This document shows positions 42,588 through 52,359 of a stretch of 64,000 nt of DNA, piece by piece. Position 1 is the first letter of the stretch; each line of letters starts with the position of its first letter. Under the pieces are notes generated by a model, which was not told the DNA's origin, did not search any database, and saw only the letters and a program-made list of their open reading frames with translations. The position numbers and the translations under genes are program-made. The DNA comes from Fontibacillus puldeungensis (GTDB lineage Bacteria; Bacillota; Bacilli; Paenibacillales; Paenibacillaceae): assembly GCF_042678945.1 (NCBI RefSeq), contig NZ_JBHTLM010000002.1, positions 310,001-374,000 on the forward strand. The letters are read 5' to 3'.

Positions 42588-44475
42588 CGATCCTCTCCCA
42601 TCGACTAAGGTTATCCCGAATCAGGGGATGGGTTACCGTAACAACCGTGCCTTGGCCTTCTTCGCTTTGAATGGTCAGGCCGTATTTAGTGCCAAATGTC
42701 AATCCGATCCGAGCCTGCACATTCATCATGCCGTATCCTTTTAAATCACCGCTGTTACCTTGCTGAGACGGCTGCAAAGGGGTGTGCATCGCGTCCGCTT
42801 TTACAACGTTATCGATTTTTTTCTGCAGGGCCGACAATTCTGCTTCTGACATACCTTTCCCGTTATCTCGAATCGTCATAATTAGATCGTTTTCGCTCAG
42901 CCCAGCCTCGATCCATACATGGCCCGGGCCGCGTCTTTCTTTGATGCCGTGATAGATGGCATTCTCTACGATCGGCTGCAAAACAAGCTTCAGCACATAC
43001 ACCTCTTGAATTTCAGGGGCGACATGGATCGTGTAATCCAGCTTGTTCTGATAACGCACATGCTGTATTTGCAAATAGCTGCGGATGTGCTCGATCTCAT
43101 CGCTCAACGGAATAATGTCGTTGCCTTTACTAAGGCCGATCCGGAACAGCTTCGAGAGCGATTCCGCCATCTCGGCAATGTCCTCGGCGCCCTTCTTCCG
43201 GGCCATCCAGTGGATCGTATCAAGCGTATTGTACAGAAAATGCGGCTTAATATGCGCTTGCAAGCTGCGCAGCTCGGCTTCCCGTTTTTGCCGCTCCTGA
43301 AGCTCGGTTAATGACAGAAGTCGGTTTATTTGCTGCAGCATGGCATTGAAGCGACGTCCCAGCATGCCGATTTCGTCCGAGCGGTCGCCCCAATGACGGA
43401 TCGCCAAATCCCCAGATTCCGCTTTCTGCATAAAGGAGGCCAATTGGTCGATCGGTCTGGATATCGAATAGGCCAGAAAGAACGAGGCAGTCATCCCAAG
43501 CAAGCAGACGGTAAAGACGAAGCTGACAACATAGAAGCGGATTTCCCGCATTTCGGCCGCAGAGTCCTTCAAGGCGAAAACTCCTACCGTTGTCCATCCC
43601 GTAAACGGGGAAACCCGGTAAATATATTGCATATCCCTTCCGCCTACTTTTTCGGAATAGGTACCTGAACCATTTTTATTCAGCTTCGCTAGCGGGATTC
43701 GGTGGATATAGGGGTCCGACGGTGCATAAATAAAACCCCCATTGCCGTCCAGAACGGTTAAATAGCCCGTTTTTCCAAGTCTTACGTCTTGAGCCGTTTC
43801 CGCGATTACGCGCAGCTTCAGGTCAATCAGCACAACTCCCTTGACCTTTTGGGTATCCGGGTCCAGTATAGCCCGGACGACGGAAATGACTTCGCTGCCT
43901 TTGTAATTGACGTGGGTTGTCACGTTACGTTGGTACGGGTGGCCGAGTATTTTGAAAATCCCGTTGTTGCGCACAGCTTCTTGATACCAAAATTCGTGGG
44001 TGAGGCTGTCCGATGTTCTCGCGTACATCTCGTTGCTGACGTAGTCTCCGCGGCTGTTTACGACGAGCACGCCGGCCACTTCTGAATAAAGCGTCGTAAA
44101 TCCTTGCAGAAATTGCCGCATTTCGTAATGGTCCGTAGCCATATCGGTGTCCGCACCGTTTTGACGAATCGCTGTTCCGGGTTCCGCATTACCTGCAAGA
44201 AATTGCTGTACCTCTGGATTAAAGGAAATAAAGAAGGTGATATTCTGCAAATTTTCCACATAGGTTTCGAGCGTTTTATTTACCTTGCTGATCAACTGCA
44301 GTGTATTGTCTGTCGTTTGGCGTTCAATGATCCGTTCTACCGTCCAGTTCGTCAATAGCCCCAGACCGATGGAGGGCAAAATGCTGATCAGCAAAAAATG
44401 AATGATTAATTTATAGCGGATCGGCAAATTGTTGAACGCCAGGCGGCGTAGTTCCCATTTCGATTTATTTAGCAT
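42556..44475 (-). CDS. sensor histidine kinase, YesM/LytS type
   Basis: The 639-residue protein has a transmembrane segment at about 25-45, an extracellular dCache-like sensor (about 50-300), a second segment (about 310-335) and a HAMP region. It has the YesM-type His_kinase domain (QAHIKPHFLYNTLDTIHWM, phospho-acceptor His near 413) and an ATPase domain with DNGKGM. The extracellular part is the ligand or partner sensor. It overlaps both neighbours, a membrane-anchored sugar-binding protein upstream and its response regulator downstream. The three form a binding protein-kinase-regulator set. Confidence 0.87.
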   Translation of the reverse strand: MLNKSKWELRRLAFNNLPIRYKLIIHFLLISILPSIGLGLLTNWTVERIIERQTTDNTLQLISKVNKTLETYVENLQNITFFISFNPEVQQFLAGNAEPGTAIRQNGADTDMATDHYEMRQFLQGFTTLYSEVAGVLVVNSRGDYVSNEMYARTSDSLTHEFWYQEAVRNNGIFKILGHPYQRNVTTHVNYKGSEVISVVRAILDPDTQKVKGVVLIDLKLRVIAETAQDVRLGKTGYLTVLDGNGGFIYAPSDPYIHRIPLAKLNKNGSGTYSEKVGGRDMQYIYRVSPFTGWTTVGVFALKDSAAEMREIRFYVVSFVFTVCLLGMTASFFLAYSISRPIDQLASFMQKAESGDLAIRHWGDRSDEIGMLGRRFNAMLQQINRLLSLTELQERQKREAELRSLQAHIKPHFLYNTLDTIHWMARKKGAEDIAEMAESLSKLFRIGLSKGNDIIPLSDEIEHIRSYLQIQHVRYQNKLDYTIHVAPEIQEVYVLKLVLQPIVENAIYHGIKERRGPGHVWIEAGLSENDLIMTIRDNGKGMSEAELSALQKKIDNVVKADAMHTPLQPSQQGNSGDLKGYGMMNVQARIGLTFGTKYGLTIQSEEGQGTVVTVTHPLIRDNLSRWERIDDEREPGNKD

Positions 44476-45463
44476 AGTAATCCGTCACATTCTGTCTTGT
44501 CACGACGGTAATGCCGGTATCCACTTGCGTTGGTACAAGCTTGGAGCCGGGGCTTTGCGGTGTATTCAGCCCATGCTTTAACGAAAATAAAAACTGTAGA
44601 GACCAATACCCCATATTCCAGGTGCCTTGGGCCATCGTGGCGGAAATGTCACCGCTTCTGACAAGATCAAGCGTTCCTTTATCAGTGTCGAAGCTAATGA
44701 TTTTCGGCCGGCCGTTTCCTTCGTAGGAGCGTACCGCTTCTGCTACGCCGATGCCGCCATTGGCCTCTGTTGCGAAAATACCGGATATTTCCGGATGATC
44801 CCGCAATATTTCCTCAGCGGCCTTCCGGGAGACCAATTGATCACCTTTGCCGTTCTTAATCGTTACGACCTGCATGTCTTGAAACTCCCGGGATATTGTA
44901 TCGGTAAACCCATCGGTGCGAGCTTGGTGGTTTTGCTGGTTCGGCGTCGTCACTACCGCGACCTCTCCGCGCTGCCCGGTCAGCTCGGCCATTTTGCGAG
45001 CGGCCTCTACACCGGCGGAATAGTTGTTCGTGCCAAGGAACGAATAAGCTTTACTGCCGGCGGCATCGGAATCGAACAAGACGACCGGGATGCCCGCCTC
45101 GACCGCCTTGTTGATCGTGGGTGTCAGATCCACTGGGTGAATGGCGGATATAGCAATGCCGGCTGGTTTTTTGGCAATCGCCTGTTCCAGGACAGTGATC
45201 TGCTCATGGATGTCGCGCTGGGTCGCGCCGCGGTATTCTACCGAGACGCCCAGCGCCTGAGCCGCATCCTCGAAACCCTTCAGCCCGCTTTTCCAATAAT
45301 CGATCCCTCTTTGAAAAGTGATCATGACGTATCTTTCATCAATTTCCCCGTGTAGGCCTCCGGTCATCCATGGCTCCTCGGCCCGGCTCTGAGCACGGTA
45401 ATCCAGCACATACAGCAGGAAACAGGCAACTAGCAGCAAATAAACGATCCACAATTTTTTCAT
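44465..45463 (-). CDS. membrane-tethered sugar-binding sensor protein
   Basis: The 332-residue protein has an uncleaved N-terminal anchor (LWIVYLLLVACFLLYVL) and a RbsB-like periplasmic-binding fold (MITFQRGIDYWKSGLKGFED, GIAISAIHPVDLTP, VLFDSDAAGSK, GIFATEANGG). It overlaps the kinase gene by 11 bases, not a permease. This is the arrangement of XylFII-LytS-YesN in clostridia, where the binding protein presents xylose to the kinase. A sensing rather than transport role is therefore likely; the sugar is uncertain. Confidence 0.8.
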   Translation of the reverse strand: MKKLWIVYLLLVACFLLYVLDYRAQSRAEEPWMTGGLHGEIDERYVMITFQRGIDYWKSGLKGFEDAAQALGVSVEYRGATQRDIHEQITVLEQAIAKKPAGIAISAIHPVDLTPTINKAVEAGIPVVLFDSDAAGSKAYSFLGTNNYSAGVEAARKMAELTGQRGEVAVVTTPNQQNHQARTDGFTDTISREFQDMQVVTIKNGKGDQLVSRKAAEEILRDHPEISGIFATEANGGIGVAEAVRSYEGNGRPKIISFDTDKGTLDLVRSGDISATMAQGTWNMGYWSLQFLFSLKHGLNTPQSPGSKLVPTQVDTGITVVTRQNVTDYYAK

Positions 45464-45580
45464 GATGAAACCCCTTTCACAAAACGGGTGAGCAAACAGA
45501 GATAAAACAGTTATAGATCATCATACTATGTTTTATCCAAAAATTTAATTATGATTTCAATGGAAGTTACAAATGTGAGC

Positions 45581-47080
45581 TTAAGTAATCTTCTTATATT
45601 CATTAGGAGTCAAACCGACCATACGCTTAAAAAGCTTGTTGAAATAGGCAGGATCGGGGTACCCGACGGTGCGGCCGATCTCGTGGATTTTGAGTTCGTT
45701 CGACGCTCGCAGCAAGTGTTTGGCTTTCTTAATCCGAAACTCGATCAGGTAGTCAGTAATCGTCATTCCAGTTTCCTGCTTGAACAGCTTACTTAAGTAG
45801 CTTGGCGTCAAATACACCAGGTTAGCCAGATAGGTTAATTCTGCAGGCTGATCATAGTGATCGGCGATCCAGCGTTTTACCGTTTCTACCGATTTGCCGG
45901 CCAGCGCCAAGCGCCCTGTTCTAATCCGATCCAGGATTCCGATAAATTCCCCGATAAATTTTCGCTGAATTTCACGAAAGCTAAGGCAGCTTGCGAGTGC
46001 TGCTTCGAGGTCATTTCCAAGTACAGGACTGCATGCTTTTCCCCATTCGTGCAGCTCGGCCGAAGCGGTCTCGATGATGAGACGGCATAGTAAAGCAAAT
46101 GATTCTAACGGGATTTTTTGTTTCAAAACTTGATCAAAGATGCCCTCCAGGCACGTTTTTGTCTGCGGTATGCTCAATATTTGCAGCGCATTGACCAAAT
46201 CATCCCGGTAAGCAGCAAACAATTCAGTGGTGTCTGACCGGGTACCTGGTTCGCGGATATCGAGGATATGGCTGTATCCCCATAGCTCAGGCAAGTAAAT
46301 TCCAAATTCGCATGCTCGTTTCGCCTCAGCATATGCCTGATTTAGGAGGTCAGGCTCATGATAGCATGGGCTGGAACCAACTAGAATTCGTCCGAGGGGA
46401 CATACTGCTTGAATTTCCTTGGCGAGGCCCCGAATTTCACCGTCACCAGGCTCTTTAGAAAAATAACATACTAAAGCAAGTCCTGCCTCGCCAGTATCCA
46501 CCAGATCCCAATTGCGAGAGGAGGTACAATGTTCAAAATGCCGTATACTGTTTTGCAGCCCGTCAAGATCACTGCTTTTGAAGACGAAGACGTTAAAATA
46601 AGCCCCGGGCAGCGATAACCGCGGAAGCTTGGTGCAAAGCCCGGGCGAGCATTTTATGTAAGAGAGCAGCAGCCCCTGCCGGATATGCTGTTCTTTGTTT
46701 TGTAACGCTGTTTTTTCCTCATCCAACGTATAGAGCAAATGGAACAACTGCTTTTTATTGATCGGCTTCAGCAGGTAGTCAACAGCAGAATAACGGAGTG
46801 CTTGCCGGGCATATTCAAAATCGGTGAACCCGCTCATCATGATGCAGCGGATTTCCGGACGACAGCTTTTTACTTGCTTGATTAATTCCAGCCCATCTAG
46901 GACAGGCATCCTGATATCGGTGATAATCACATCGATCTCTTCTTCGTTCATGAAATCGAGAATCTGCTGACCATTGGCAAATAAGCCAGCCACGACAAAT
47001 CGCCAGCTTTCTTTGCCGATGATTTTGCCGAGTCCTTCGCGGATCGAAGCTTCATCGTCAACAATCACGATTCGCAGCAT
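45581..47080 (-). CDS. response regulator with AraC-type domain (YesN type)
   Basis: The 499-residue protein has a receiver (about 1-120; Asp in VIITDIRMPVLDG, Lys in VDYLLKPINK), a long linker (about 130-390) and a C-terminal AraC double helix-turn-helix (about 400-499; ELTYLANLVYLTPSYLSKLF, IHEIGRTVGYPDPAYF). It follows its kinase by 56 bp. It presumably activates the oligosaccharide ABC operon and perhaps the divergent beta-mannosidase. Confidence 0.87.
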   Translation of the reverse strand: MLRIVIVDDEASIREGLGKIIGKESWRFVVAGLFANGQQILDFMNEEEIDVIITDIRMPVLDGLELIKQVKSCRPEIRCIMMSGFTDFEYARQALRYSAVDYLLKPINKKQLFHLLYTLDEEKTALQNKEQHIRQGLLLSYIKCSPGLCTKLPRLSLPGAYFNVFVFKSSDLDGLQNSIRHFEHCTSSRNWDLVDTGEAGLALVCYFSKEPGDGEIRGLAKEIQAVCPLGRILVGSSPCYHEPDLLNQAYAEAKRACEFGIYLPELWGYSHILDIREPGTRSDTTELFAAYRDDLVNALQILSIPQTKTCLEGIFDQVLKQKIPLESFALLCRLIIETASAELHEWGKACSPVLGNDLEAALASCLSFREIQRKFIGEFIGILDRIRTGRLALAGKSVETVKRWIADHYDQPAELTYLANLVYLTPSYLSKLFKQETGMTITDYLIEFRIKKAKHLLRASNELKIHEIGRTVGYPDPAYFNKLFKRMVGLTPNEYKKIT

Positions 47081-47136
47081 TAGCTTCCCTCCTTAACACA
47101 TGGTTGATTTCAACGCTCGACTTAGATCGGACCGTG

Positions 47137-48936
47137 TTACTTCCTTGACGCATCTACGCCGAGCAGGCCGGTAATTTTTAAAGTGACGGTGGTTCCTAGT
47201 CCCGGTTTGCTGTTGACGGTAAGCAGTGAGCTGGGACCGTAATGAAGCTTGATCCGCTCATAAACATTGCGGAGCCCGATTCCGAATTTATCCGCCTTTC
47301 CATCCCTCAAGCTGTGATTTAGAGAGAGCAGACGCTCCCCGGTCATACCCACCCCGTCATCGTGTATGGCAAAGAGGACATCGCTGCGGTCAGTCCATCC
47401 CTTAATCGTGATCGTGCCGGTGCCATCCCGCTTTTCCAGTCCATGAAAAACAGCGTTTTCGACAATTGGCTGGAACACCAGCTTGGTGATCGGCAGCGAA
47501 TAAAGGTGATCCGGAATATCTAACCGAAACGCAAACTTATCCGGGAAACGGATCTGCAGAAGGAACAAATAATTACGAACATGCTCGATTTCTTGACCTA
47601 CCGTGACGCTTTCGTCGGCGCTCCGGGTAATACTATAGCGAAGCAACTGACCTAGCAGGTAAGTAAGCTCGGCAACCTGGTCGTCGTCATTCAGTTCTGC
47701 AAGCATCCGGATCGATTCAAGCGTATTGTAAATAAAATGCGGATTAATCTGATTTTGCAGTGCCAGCATATCGGCTTGTTGTTTACTTTTTTCGGTTTCA
47801 TGCACCTCGTCCAGTAGATCCCTGACGCGTCTGACCATTCGATTAAAGTGGCTGCCTAGCATGCCAATTTCGTCGTTGTATTTTACGTTTACCCATACAT
47901 CAAGATTGCCGCGCTGCACCTGTTTCATTAACTGAACGGTCCGTTTGAGGGGCTTCGTAAGTGCATAGGACAAAAGAATAGCAACCATAAGAGCGAATGA
48001 AATGATGGATAAGGTGGTGATGATTAGCGCATTCCGGTTCTGCTTCATAGGCGCTAGCAGCTCGGTTATCGGCATGTAGACCAAGGTCTTCCACCCAGTC
48101 TGCTCTGACACCGTGTAGACGGCAATATACGGCTTGCCATCCATTTCGAGCTGGAAGCTGCCGCGTGGTTTCGCAGCCTTGCCCAGCAGGAGCCTTTGAC
48201 TCAAATCCTCCCCAAGCTTTGCAGGGTTGCTGTTGTAGACGACCTTCCCATATTCGTCCACGATAAAGGCGTCTCCATGAGTAACGGCATTCAGGGGATT
48301 TATAATCCCCTCGAACAGCCGAGTATCGACATCGATCGCGATGATACCGATATCCTTTAGCGAGCTGGTGGATTGAACGGATCGGATGACGGTAAATACT
48401 TGGCGAGTTTCGTTTTCATTGACACGAATTGGATGGGTTCCGACAAGAGCCGGAGCTGTGCCGTATTTTCTAGCTAGCTGTTTCCAACCCTCCAGTCTAG
48501 TTTCCGGGTACAGCGCGTTTATTCCAGGTTTTCGACTAAAAAATACTGCATCGTAGCGGTCCACCAGATAGGCGGACAAAATTTCTTCTTTCGTATTGTT
48601 TAAGTACAACAGAAAGATGTCGATCGTCGTTCGTTTATCCCAGTCAGCTCCCCGCTGATCCAAATACTTCTGCACATCCTTGTTGTAAAGCGGAAGGATC
48701 GTATACCGTTTTAAATCCGCAATATAGCGATCCACTTTGTCCATGGCGTTATCCGTCATTTGATTGGCGGCTGCGGTGGTGCTGCTCTGAACCAAAGAAA
48801 AGCTGGATCTGTAAGAAATGAAGCTAACATAGGTGATCGGCAGAGAAATAAGGAAAATAAAGATGATCACCAGTTTCTTCTGCATGGACAAGTTGGCAAA
48901 GCACAGCCAGACTTTTCGAGTCAGATTGCTTATCAT
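47137..48936 (-). CDS. sensor histidine kinase, YesM type
   Basis: The 599-residue protein has transmembrane segments at about 18-38 and 300-325, an extracellular sensor between them, HAMP and a YesM-type kinase domain (LALQNQINPHFIYNTLESI with the phospho-acceptor His near 398, ATP site DDGVGM near 530). Its start overlaps the end of the permease gene by four bases, so kinase and transporter genes form one unit. It should report the transported oligosaccharide, directly or through the binding protein. Confidence 0.87.
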   Translation of the reverse strand: MISNLTRKVWLCFANLSMQKKLVIIFIFLISLPITYVSFISYRSSFSLVQSSTTAAANQMTDNAMDKVDRYIADLKRYTILPLYNKDVQKYLDQRGADWDKRTTIDIFLLYLNNTKEEILSAYLVDRYDAVFFSRKPGINALYPETRLEGWKQLARKYGTAPALVGTHPIRVNENETRQVFTVIRSVQSTSSLKDIGIIAIDVDTRLFEGIINPLNAVTHGDAFIVDEYGKVVYNSNPAKLGEDLSQRLLLGKAAKPRGSFQLEMDGKPYIAVYTVSEQTGWKTLVYMPITELLAPMKQNRNALIITTLSIISFALMVAILLSYALTKPLKRTVQLMKQVQRGNLDVWVNVKYNDEIGMLGSHFNRMVRRVRDLLDEVHETEKSKQQADMLALQNQINPHFIYNTLESIRMLAELNDDDQVAELTYLLGQLLRYSITRSADESVTVGQEIEHVRNYLFLLQIRFPDKFAFRLDIPDHLYSLPITKLVFQPIVENAVFHGLEKRDGTGTITIKGWTDRSDVLFAIHDDGVGMTGERLLSLNHSLRDGKADKFGIGLRNVYERIKLHYGPSSLLTVNSKPGLGTTVTLKITGLLGVDASRK

Positions 48937-49766
48937 TTTACCGCACCGGTGGTAACACCTTCAAAAATATATTTTTGCAGGAGGAAATACAGCACCACGG
49001 TCGGGAGGAGGATGAGCAAAATTGCCGCACTGATCAGGTTCCAATCCGCTATGTTGACACCTTGAAACCGCATCAACACCGTTGTGACAACACCCAGGCT
49101 TTGCTTGGGCATATATAAATACGGCGTGTACATATCGTTATAAATGCTAATTGTCTTTAAAATAATTAACGTGGCCGTCGCCGGTGTCAGCAGCGGGAAA
49201 ATGATCGAGCGATAAATTCGGAACAGCGAGGCTCCTTCCACCATCGCATTCTCGTCGAGATCGACCGGAATGTTGCGTATAAACTGCAAATAAAGAATGA
49301 TTTGAATGACATCCGCTCCAATATACAAAATGATCGGGGCGCCAAGCGTGTTGTATAAGCCCAGTGACTTGATAATTCCGAAGGTAGCGACCTGGGTCGT
49401 AATGCCGGGAATGACGGTAGCGAACAGATAAAGGCCGAAAACGGCTTTTTTTAGTTTGAAAGAAAACCTTCCAAGCACGTAAGCGACCATCGTTCCGAAC
49501 AAAATGTTAAAGAAGAGGGAAACGCAAATGATGATCAGCGTATTGCCGAATCCGCTTAACAGCCCGCCTCGCTCAAATACGACCCGGAAATTGTCAAAGT
49601 TAAGGAAGCTCTTCGGAAGCGCCATCGTGCTGGCCGTATTAAACTCATCGCCGGATTTGAAAGAGTTAACGATAACGATATATGGAGGGAACAAAACAAC
49701 AAAAACTCCAATCAGCAGGGTGATGTATTTTAACACGTCGAGCAAGGCGAATTTGCTTCGTTTCAT
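48933..49766 (-). CDS. oligosaccharide ABC transporter permease (MalG/CUT1 type)
   Basis: The 277-residue protein has six hydrophobic segments and the permease EAA loop (ENAMVEGASLFRIYRSIIFP near 170). It pairs with the MalF-type permease, whose stop it overlaps by four bases. It belongs to the carbohydrate uptake 1 group and would move oligosaccharides; the divergent beta-mannosidase suggests manno-oligosaccharides. No ATPase gene is in the cluster, so a shared MsmX-like ATPase elsewhere is expected. Confidence 0.86.
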   Translation of the reverse strand: MKRSKFALLDVLKYITLLIGVFVVLFPPYIVIVNSFKSGDEFNTASTMALPKSFLNFDNFRVVFERGGLLSGFGNTLIIICVSLFFNILFGTMVAYVLGRFSFKLKKAVFGLYLFATVIPGITTQVATFGIIKSLGLYNTLGAPIILYIGADVIQIILYLQFIRNIPVDLDENAMVEGASLFRIYRSIIFPLLTPATATLIILKTISIYNDMYTPYLYMPKQSLGVVTTVLMRFQGVNIADWNLISAAILLILLPTVVLYFLLQKYIFEGVTTGAVK

Positions 49767-50659
49767 TTGGTGTCTCCTCCTCTGCTAAGAACAAACTGCT
49801 GAAGCGCCACGACCGCGATGACGAACAGCAGCAGGATAATGCTCATCGCCGAAGCCAGACCGTAATGATTGTAGGCAAAGGCAGTTTCTACTACACGCTG
49901 TACGTAAGTTTGGCTTGCTCCAGCCGGGCCGCCTTTCGTCAAAACAAAAGGAAGGTCGAACACTTCCAGGGCGCCGGTAACGGTAAGGAACAGGTTTAAC
50001 TGAATGACCGACTTCATGTTCGGCAGTGTAATCCGCCAAAACGTCTGCATTGCACCGGCCCCGTCGATTTTAGCGGCTTCGTAAATATCCCGGGGGATGG
50101 CCTGCAGAGATGCAATATAAATCACCATGTTGTACCCCATGAAACGCCAAAGGCCTGTCGAGGCCAGGGAATAGTTGACGAGGCCTTCGGTTCCGAGCCA
50201 GCTCGTTTCGCCCAGCCCGGTCAGCCCGAGGCTTTGCAAAAATAAGTTCAGCGAGCCTTGGGTGGTGTCGAACACGTAGCCAAACATGAAAGCGACGGCG
50301 ACGCCGTTCATGATATAGGGGAGAAACAGCAGCAGGCGAAACGCGTTTCTGCCCCGCAGCCTGCCGTTTAAGATGACGGCAAAATAAATGGCGACGATAT
50401 TTTGAATAATACCCATAATGAAATAAGCGAAGTTGTGGGCAAATACGCCGAAGATGTCGGGGTTTGAGAACACCTCTTTATAATTACTTAACCCGACCCA
50501 CGGTTTTTCTGGGCTGTATCCGTCCCAATCGGTGAAGCTGAACATCACCAGCTTTACTGCGGGGTAGTAGGTGAAGAGTAAGAGTAGGGTAAGCGGAATT
50601 AACAAAAATGAGACGATGATGATATTTTTTTGCGATTTGTAGGATAGGGTTCCAAACAT
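49763..50659 (-). CDS. oligosaccharide ABC transporter permease (MalF/CUT1 type)
   Basis: The 298-residue protein has six hydrophobic segments and an EAA loop (YEAAKIDGAGAMQTFWRITLP near 195). Together with the MalG-type permease it forms the membrane channel. An AAGGGAACG site precedes the ATG. A 12-bp inverted repeat separates it from the binding-protein gene upstream. Confidence 0.86.
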   Translation of the reverse strand: MFGTLSYKSQKNIIIVSFLLIPLTLLLLFTYYPAVKLVMFSFTDWDGYSPEKPWVGLSNYKEVFSNPDIFGVFAHNFAYFIMGIIQNIVAIYFAVILNGRLRGRNAFRLLLFLPYIMNGVAVAFMFGYVFDTTQGSLNLFLQSLGLTGLGETSWLGTEGLVNYSLASTGLWRFMGYNMVIYIASLQAIPRDIYEAAKIDGAGAMQTFWRITLPNMKSVIQLNLFLTVTGALEVFDLPFVLTKGGPAGASQTYVQRVVETAFAYNHYGLASAMSIILLLFVIAVVALQQFVLSRGGDTK

Positions 50660-50694
50660 CTACGTTCCCTTCTTTCCGTCGGCTTATGTGGAAA

Positions 50695-50733
50695 GCCAAA
50701 TGGATTATCGCTGAAACCGACAATCCATTTGGC
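50695..50733. other. hairpin between binding-protein and permease genes
   Basis: GCCAAATGGATT and AATCCATTTGGC are a perfect 12-bp inverted repeat around 15 nt. It could protect the binding-protein message or reduce read-through to the permeases. Confidence 0.55.
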
Positions 50734-50777
50734 ACTGTTTTTCTCTTGTTATCTACTTGAATTTTGAAGTCGCCGGG

Positions 50778-52100
50778 TCAATAGCCCAACTCCTGCTTGG
50801 CTTTCGCCCACGCTTTATTCCATTTATCAAGAACGGCCTGCGGATCTTTCGCCAGCACAAATTCTTGGGCAATCGCCGGCAGGTCGATTTGCGCTTTATT
50901 AGAAATTTCGATCACTTTCGGATCATCGGGCATACCTTCTTGCAGTTCTACACCGGTGGCCTGAAAGTCAGCCAGTTGCGTCAGCTTCGATTCCCGGCCC
51001 TTCAGCGGGGAAATGAACCCGGCGAAGTCCTCGTATCCGGAATCCTCCAGCATCCATTTCAGAAAGGCCTTTGTTGCCTCCAGGTTTTTGCTGTTTTTGT
51101 TAACCGCATAGAAAAAGTCAGGGTTGAATGCAGCTCTAAGCTCTCCCGAATTGTCGAAAGGAAGCGGGAAGAAGCCGATGTTATCGGATTTGGCCCCAAC
51201 GCCGATCACCTGGTTGATCACCCAGTTGCCAAGGAAATACATGCCCATTTTGCCGTTTGCCACATCTTTTTTGGACTGCTCCCAGTTCGTCGAATTGATG
51301 TCTTTTTCTAAATACCCTTTATCGGCTAGTTCTTTGATCAAGCTCATTGCCTTGCCGTAACCGTTATCCATCGTAAACGGGGCTTCCATATTGATTCGTG
51401 AATTCGGAAAATCCCGGTTGTTTTCAATCACTCTAGGCATGTCATAAACCCAGCTGCCCAGAGGCCATTTGTCTTTGAAGTTGGAGGCAAGGGGAATGAC
51501 GCCGTTTTGCTTCAGTTTTTCGCAGGCCGCTAAAAACTCGTCCCAAGTTTTTGGGATTTCCGTTATTCCGGCATCGGCAAAGGCTTTTTTGTTGTAAACG
51601 ATTCCAGAAGTAGAGTTGCCAGTCGTTATCCCATAGAGCTTGCCGTCATAAGCTTTAAAATCTTTGAAGGTAATTTCTGAGCTAAGGCCCAGGTCGTCCA
51701 GCGGCGCAAAGTATTTGGGCAAATCTGAGTTAGGAATGTCAGGAATGAACATCAGGTCCGGAAGCTCACCACTGGCCATACGAACCTTGGCCTGCTGATT
51801 ATAGTCCGTTTGGCTCGCTTCAAATTCGATCTTGATGTCCGGGTACTTTTCATTGAAACGTTTGACGTACTCGTCGTATTCTTTGCCAATCATGTCGGTA
51901 CGGTTGGTGAGGAAGGTTACTTTGCCGCTGAGTGGTTTGGCTTCGTTACCGGTTTTGCCTTGCTCTTTCCCCGAGTTGGCCGTGTTTTTGGCATTATCTG
52001 CGCTGTTGTCGGTGCCGTTTCCTCCGCCGCAGCCTGACAGCACACCGGTTAAAGCAAAGACGAGCATAAAAGGAATTAAAAAGTGCTTTTTCAATTTCAT
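50778..52100 (-). CDS. extracellular oligosaccharide-binding lipoprotein (SBP family 1)
   Basis: The 440-residue protein has a lipoprotein signal with lipobox LSGCGG and a family 1 solute-binding fold (FNEKYPDIKIEFEASQTDYN, GELPDLMFIPD, YGITTGNSTSGIVYNKKAF, NWVINQVIG). It would capture oligosaccharide and hand it to the two permeases. It is the first gene of the unit that runs to the response regulator at 45581. A perfect cre site lies 20 bp before its start. Confidence 0.85.
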   Translation of the reverse strand: MKLKKHFLIPFMLVFALTGVLSGCGGGNGTDNSADNAKNTANSGKEQGKTGNEAKPLSGKVTFLTNRTDMIGKEYDEYVKRFNEKYPDIKIEFEASQTDYNQQAKVRMASGELPDLMFIPDIPNSDLPKYFAPLDDLGLSSEITFKDFKAYDGKLYGITTGNSTSGIVYNKKAFADAGITEIPKTWDEFLAACEKLKQNGVIPLASNFKDKWPLGSWVYDMPRVIENNRDFPNSRINMEAPFTMDNGYGKAMSLIKELADKGYLEKDINSTNWEQSKKDVANGKMGMYFLGNWVINQVIGVGAKSDNIGFFPLPFDNSGELRAAFNPDFFYAVNKNSKNLEATKAFLKWMLEDSGYEDFAGFISPLKGRESKLTQLADFQATGVELQEGMPDDPKVIEISNKAQIDLPAIAQEFVLAKDPQAVLDKWNKAWAKAKQELGY

Positions 52101-52119
52101 CGCTCCTTATTCAAAATAA

Positions 52120-52134
52120 TGTCAGCGCTTACAA
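52120..52134 (-). promoter_or_regulatory. CcpA cre site before the oligosaccharide ABC operon
   Basis: On the minus strand TTGTAAGCGCTGACA matches WTGNAANCGNWNNCW at every position. It is 20 bp upstream of the binding-protein start, where CcpA would block transcription when preferred sugars are present. It also lies in the shared region with the divergent beta-mannosidase. Confidence 0.7.
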
Positions 52135-52359
52135 ACTTATTGTAACTGTTTGTTATAATAATGAAAATGTACTGTGTTATTATTAATTGTCTTCATTTTG
52201 CTTGTTTTAACGAGCGAGATACGGCGTATATATGATTTGAGTCTAAAAGCAGTGTAAATAGGTAAATTTATTTTAATAACTAAAACTAACAAAGCACTAA
52301 CAAAATCATTGAAAATTAGTTATAATGAGTCATATCTTACATTCCTAATGGAGGGCTTT

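Noticed and set aside
44627..45355. 242-codon plus-strand frame opposite the sugar-binding sensor gene
   Set aside because: Antisense to a gene with overlapping coupled neighbours; no ribosome binding site.
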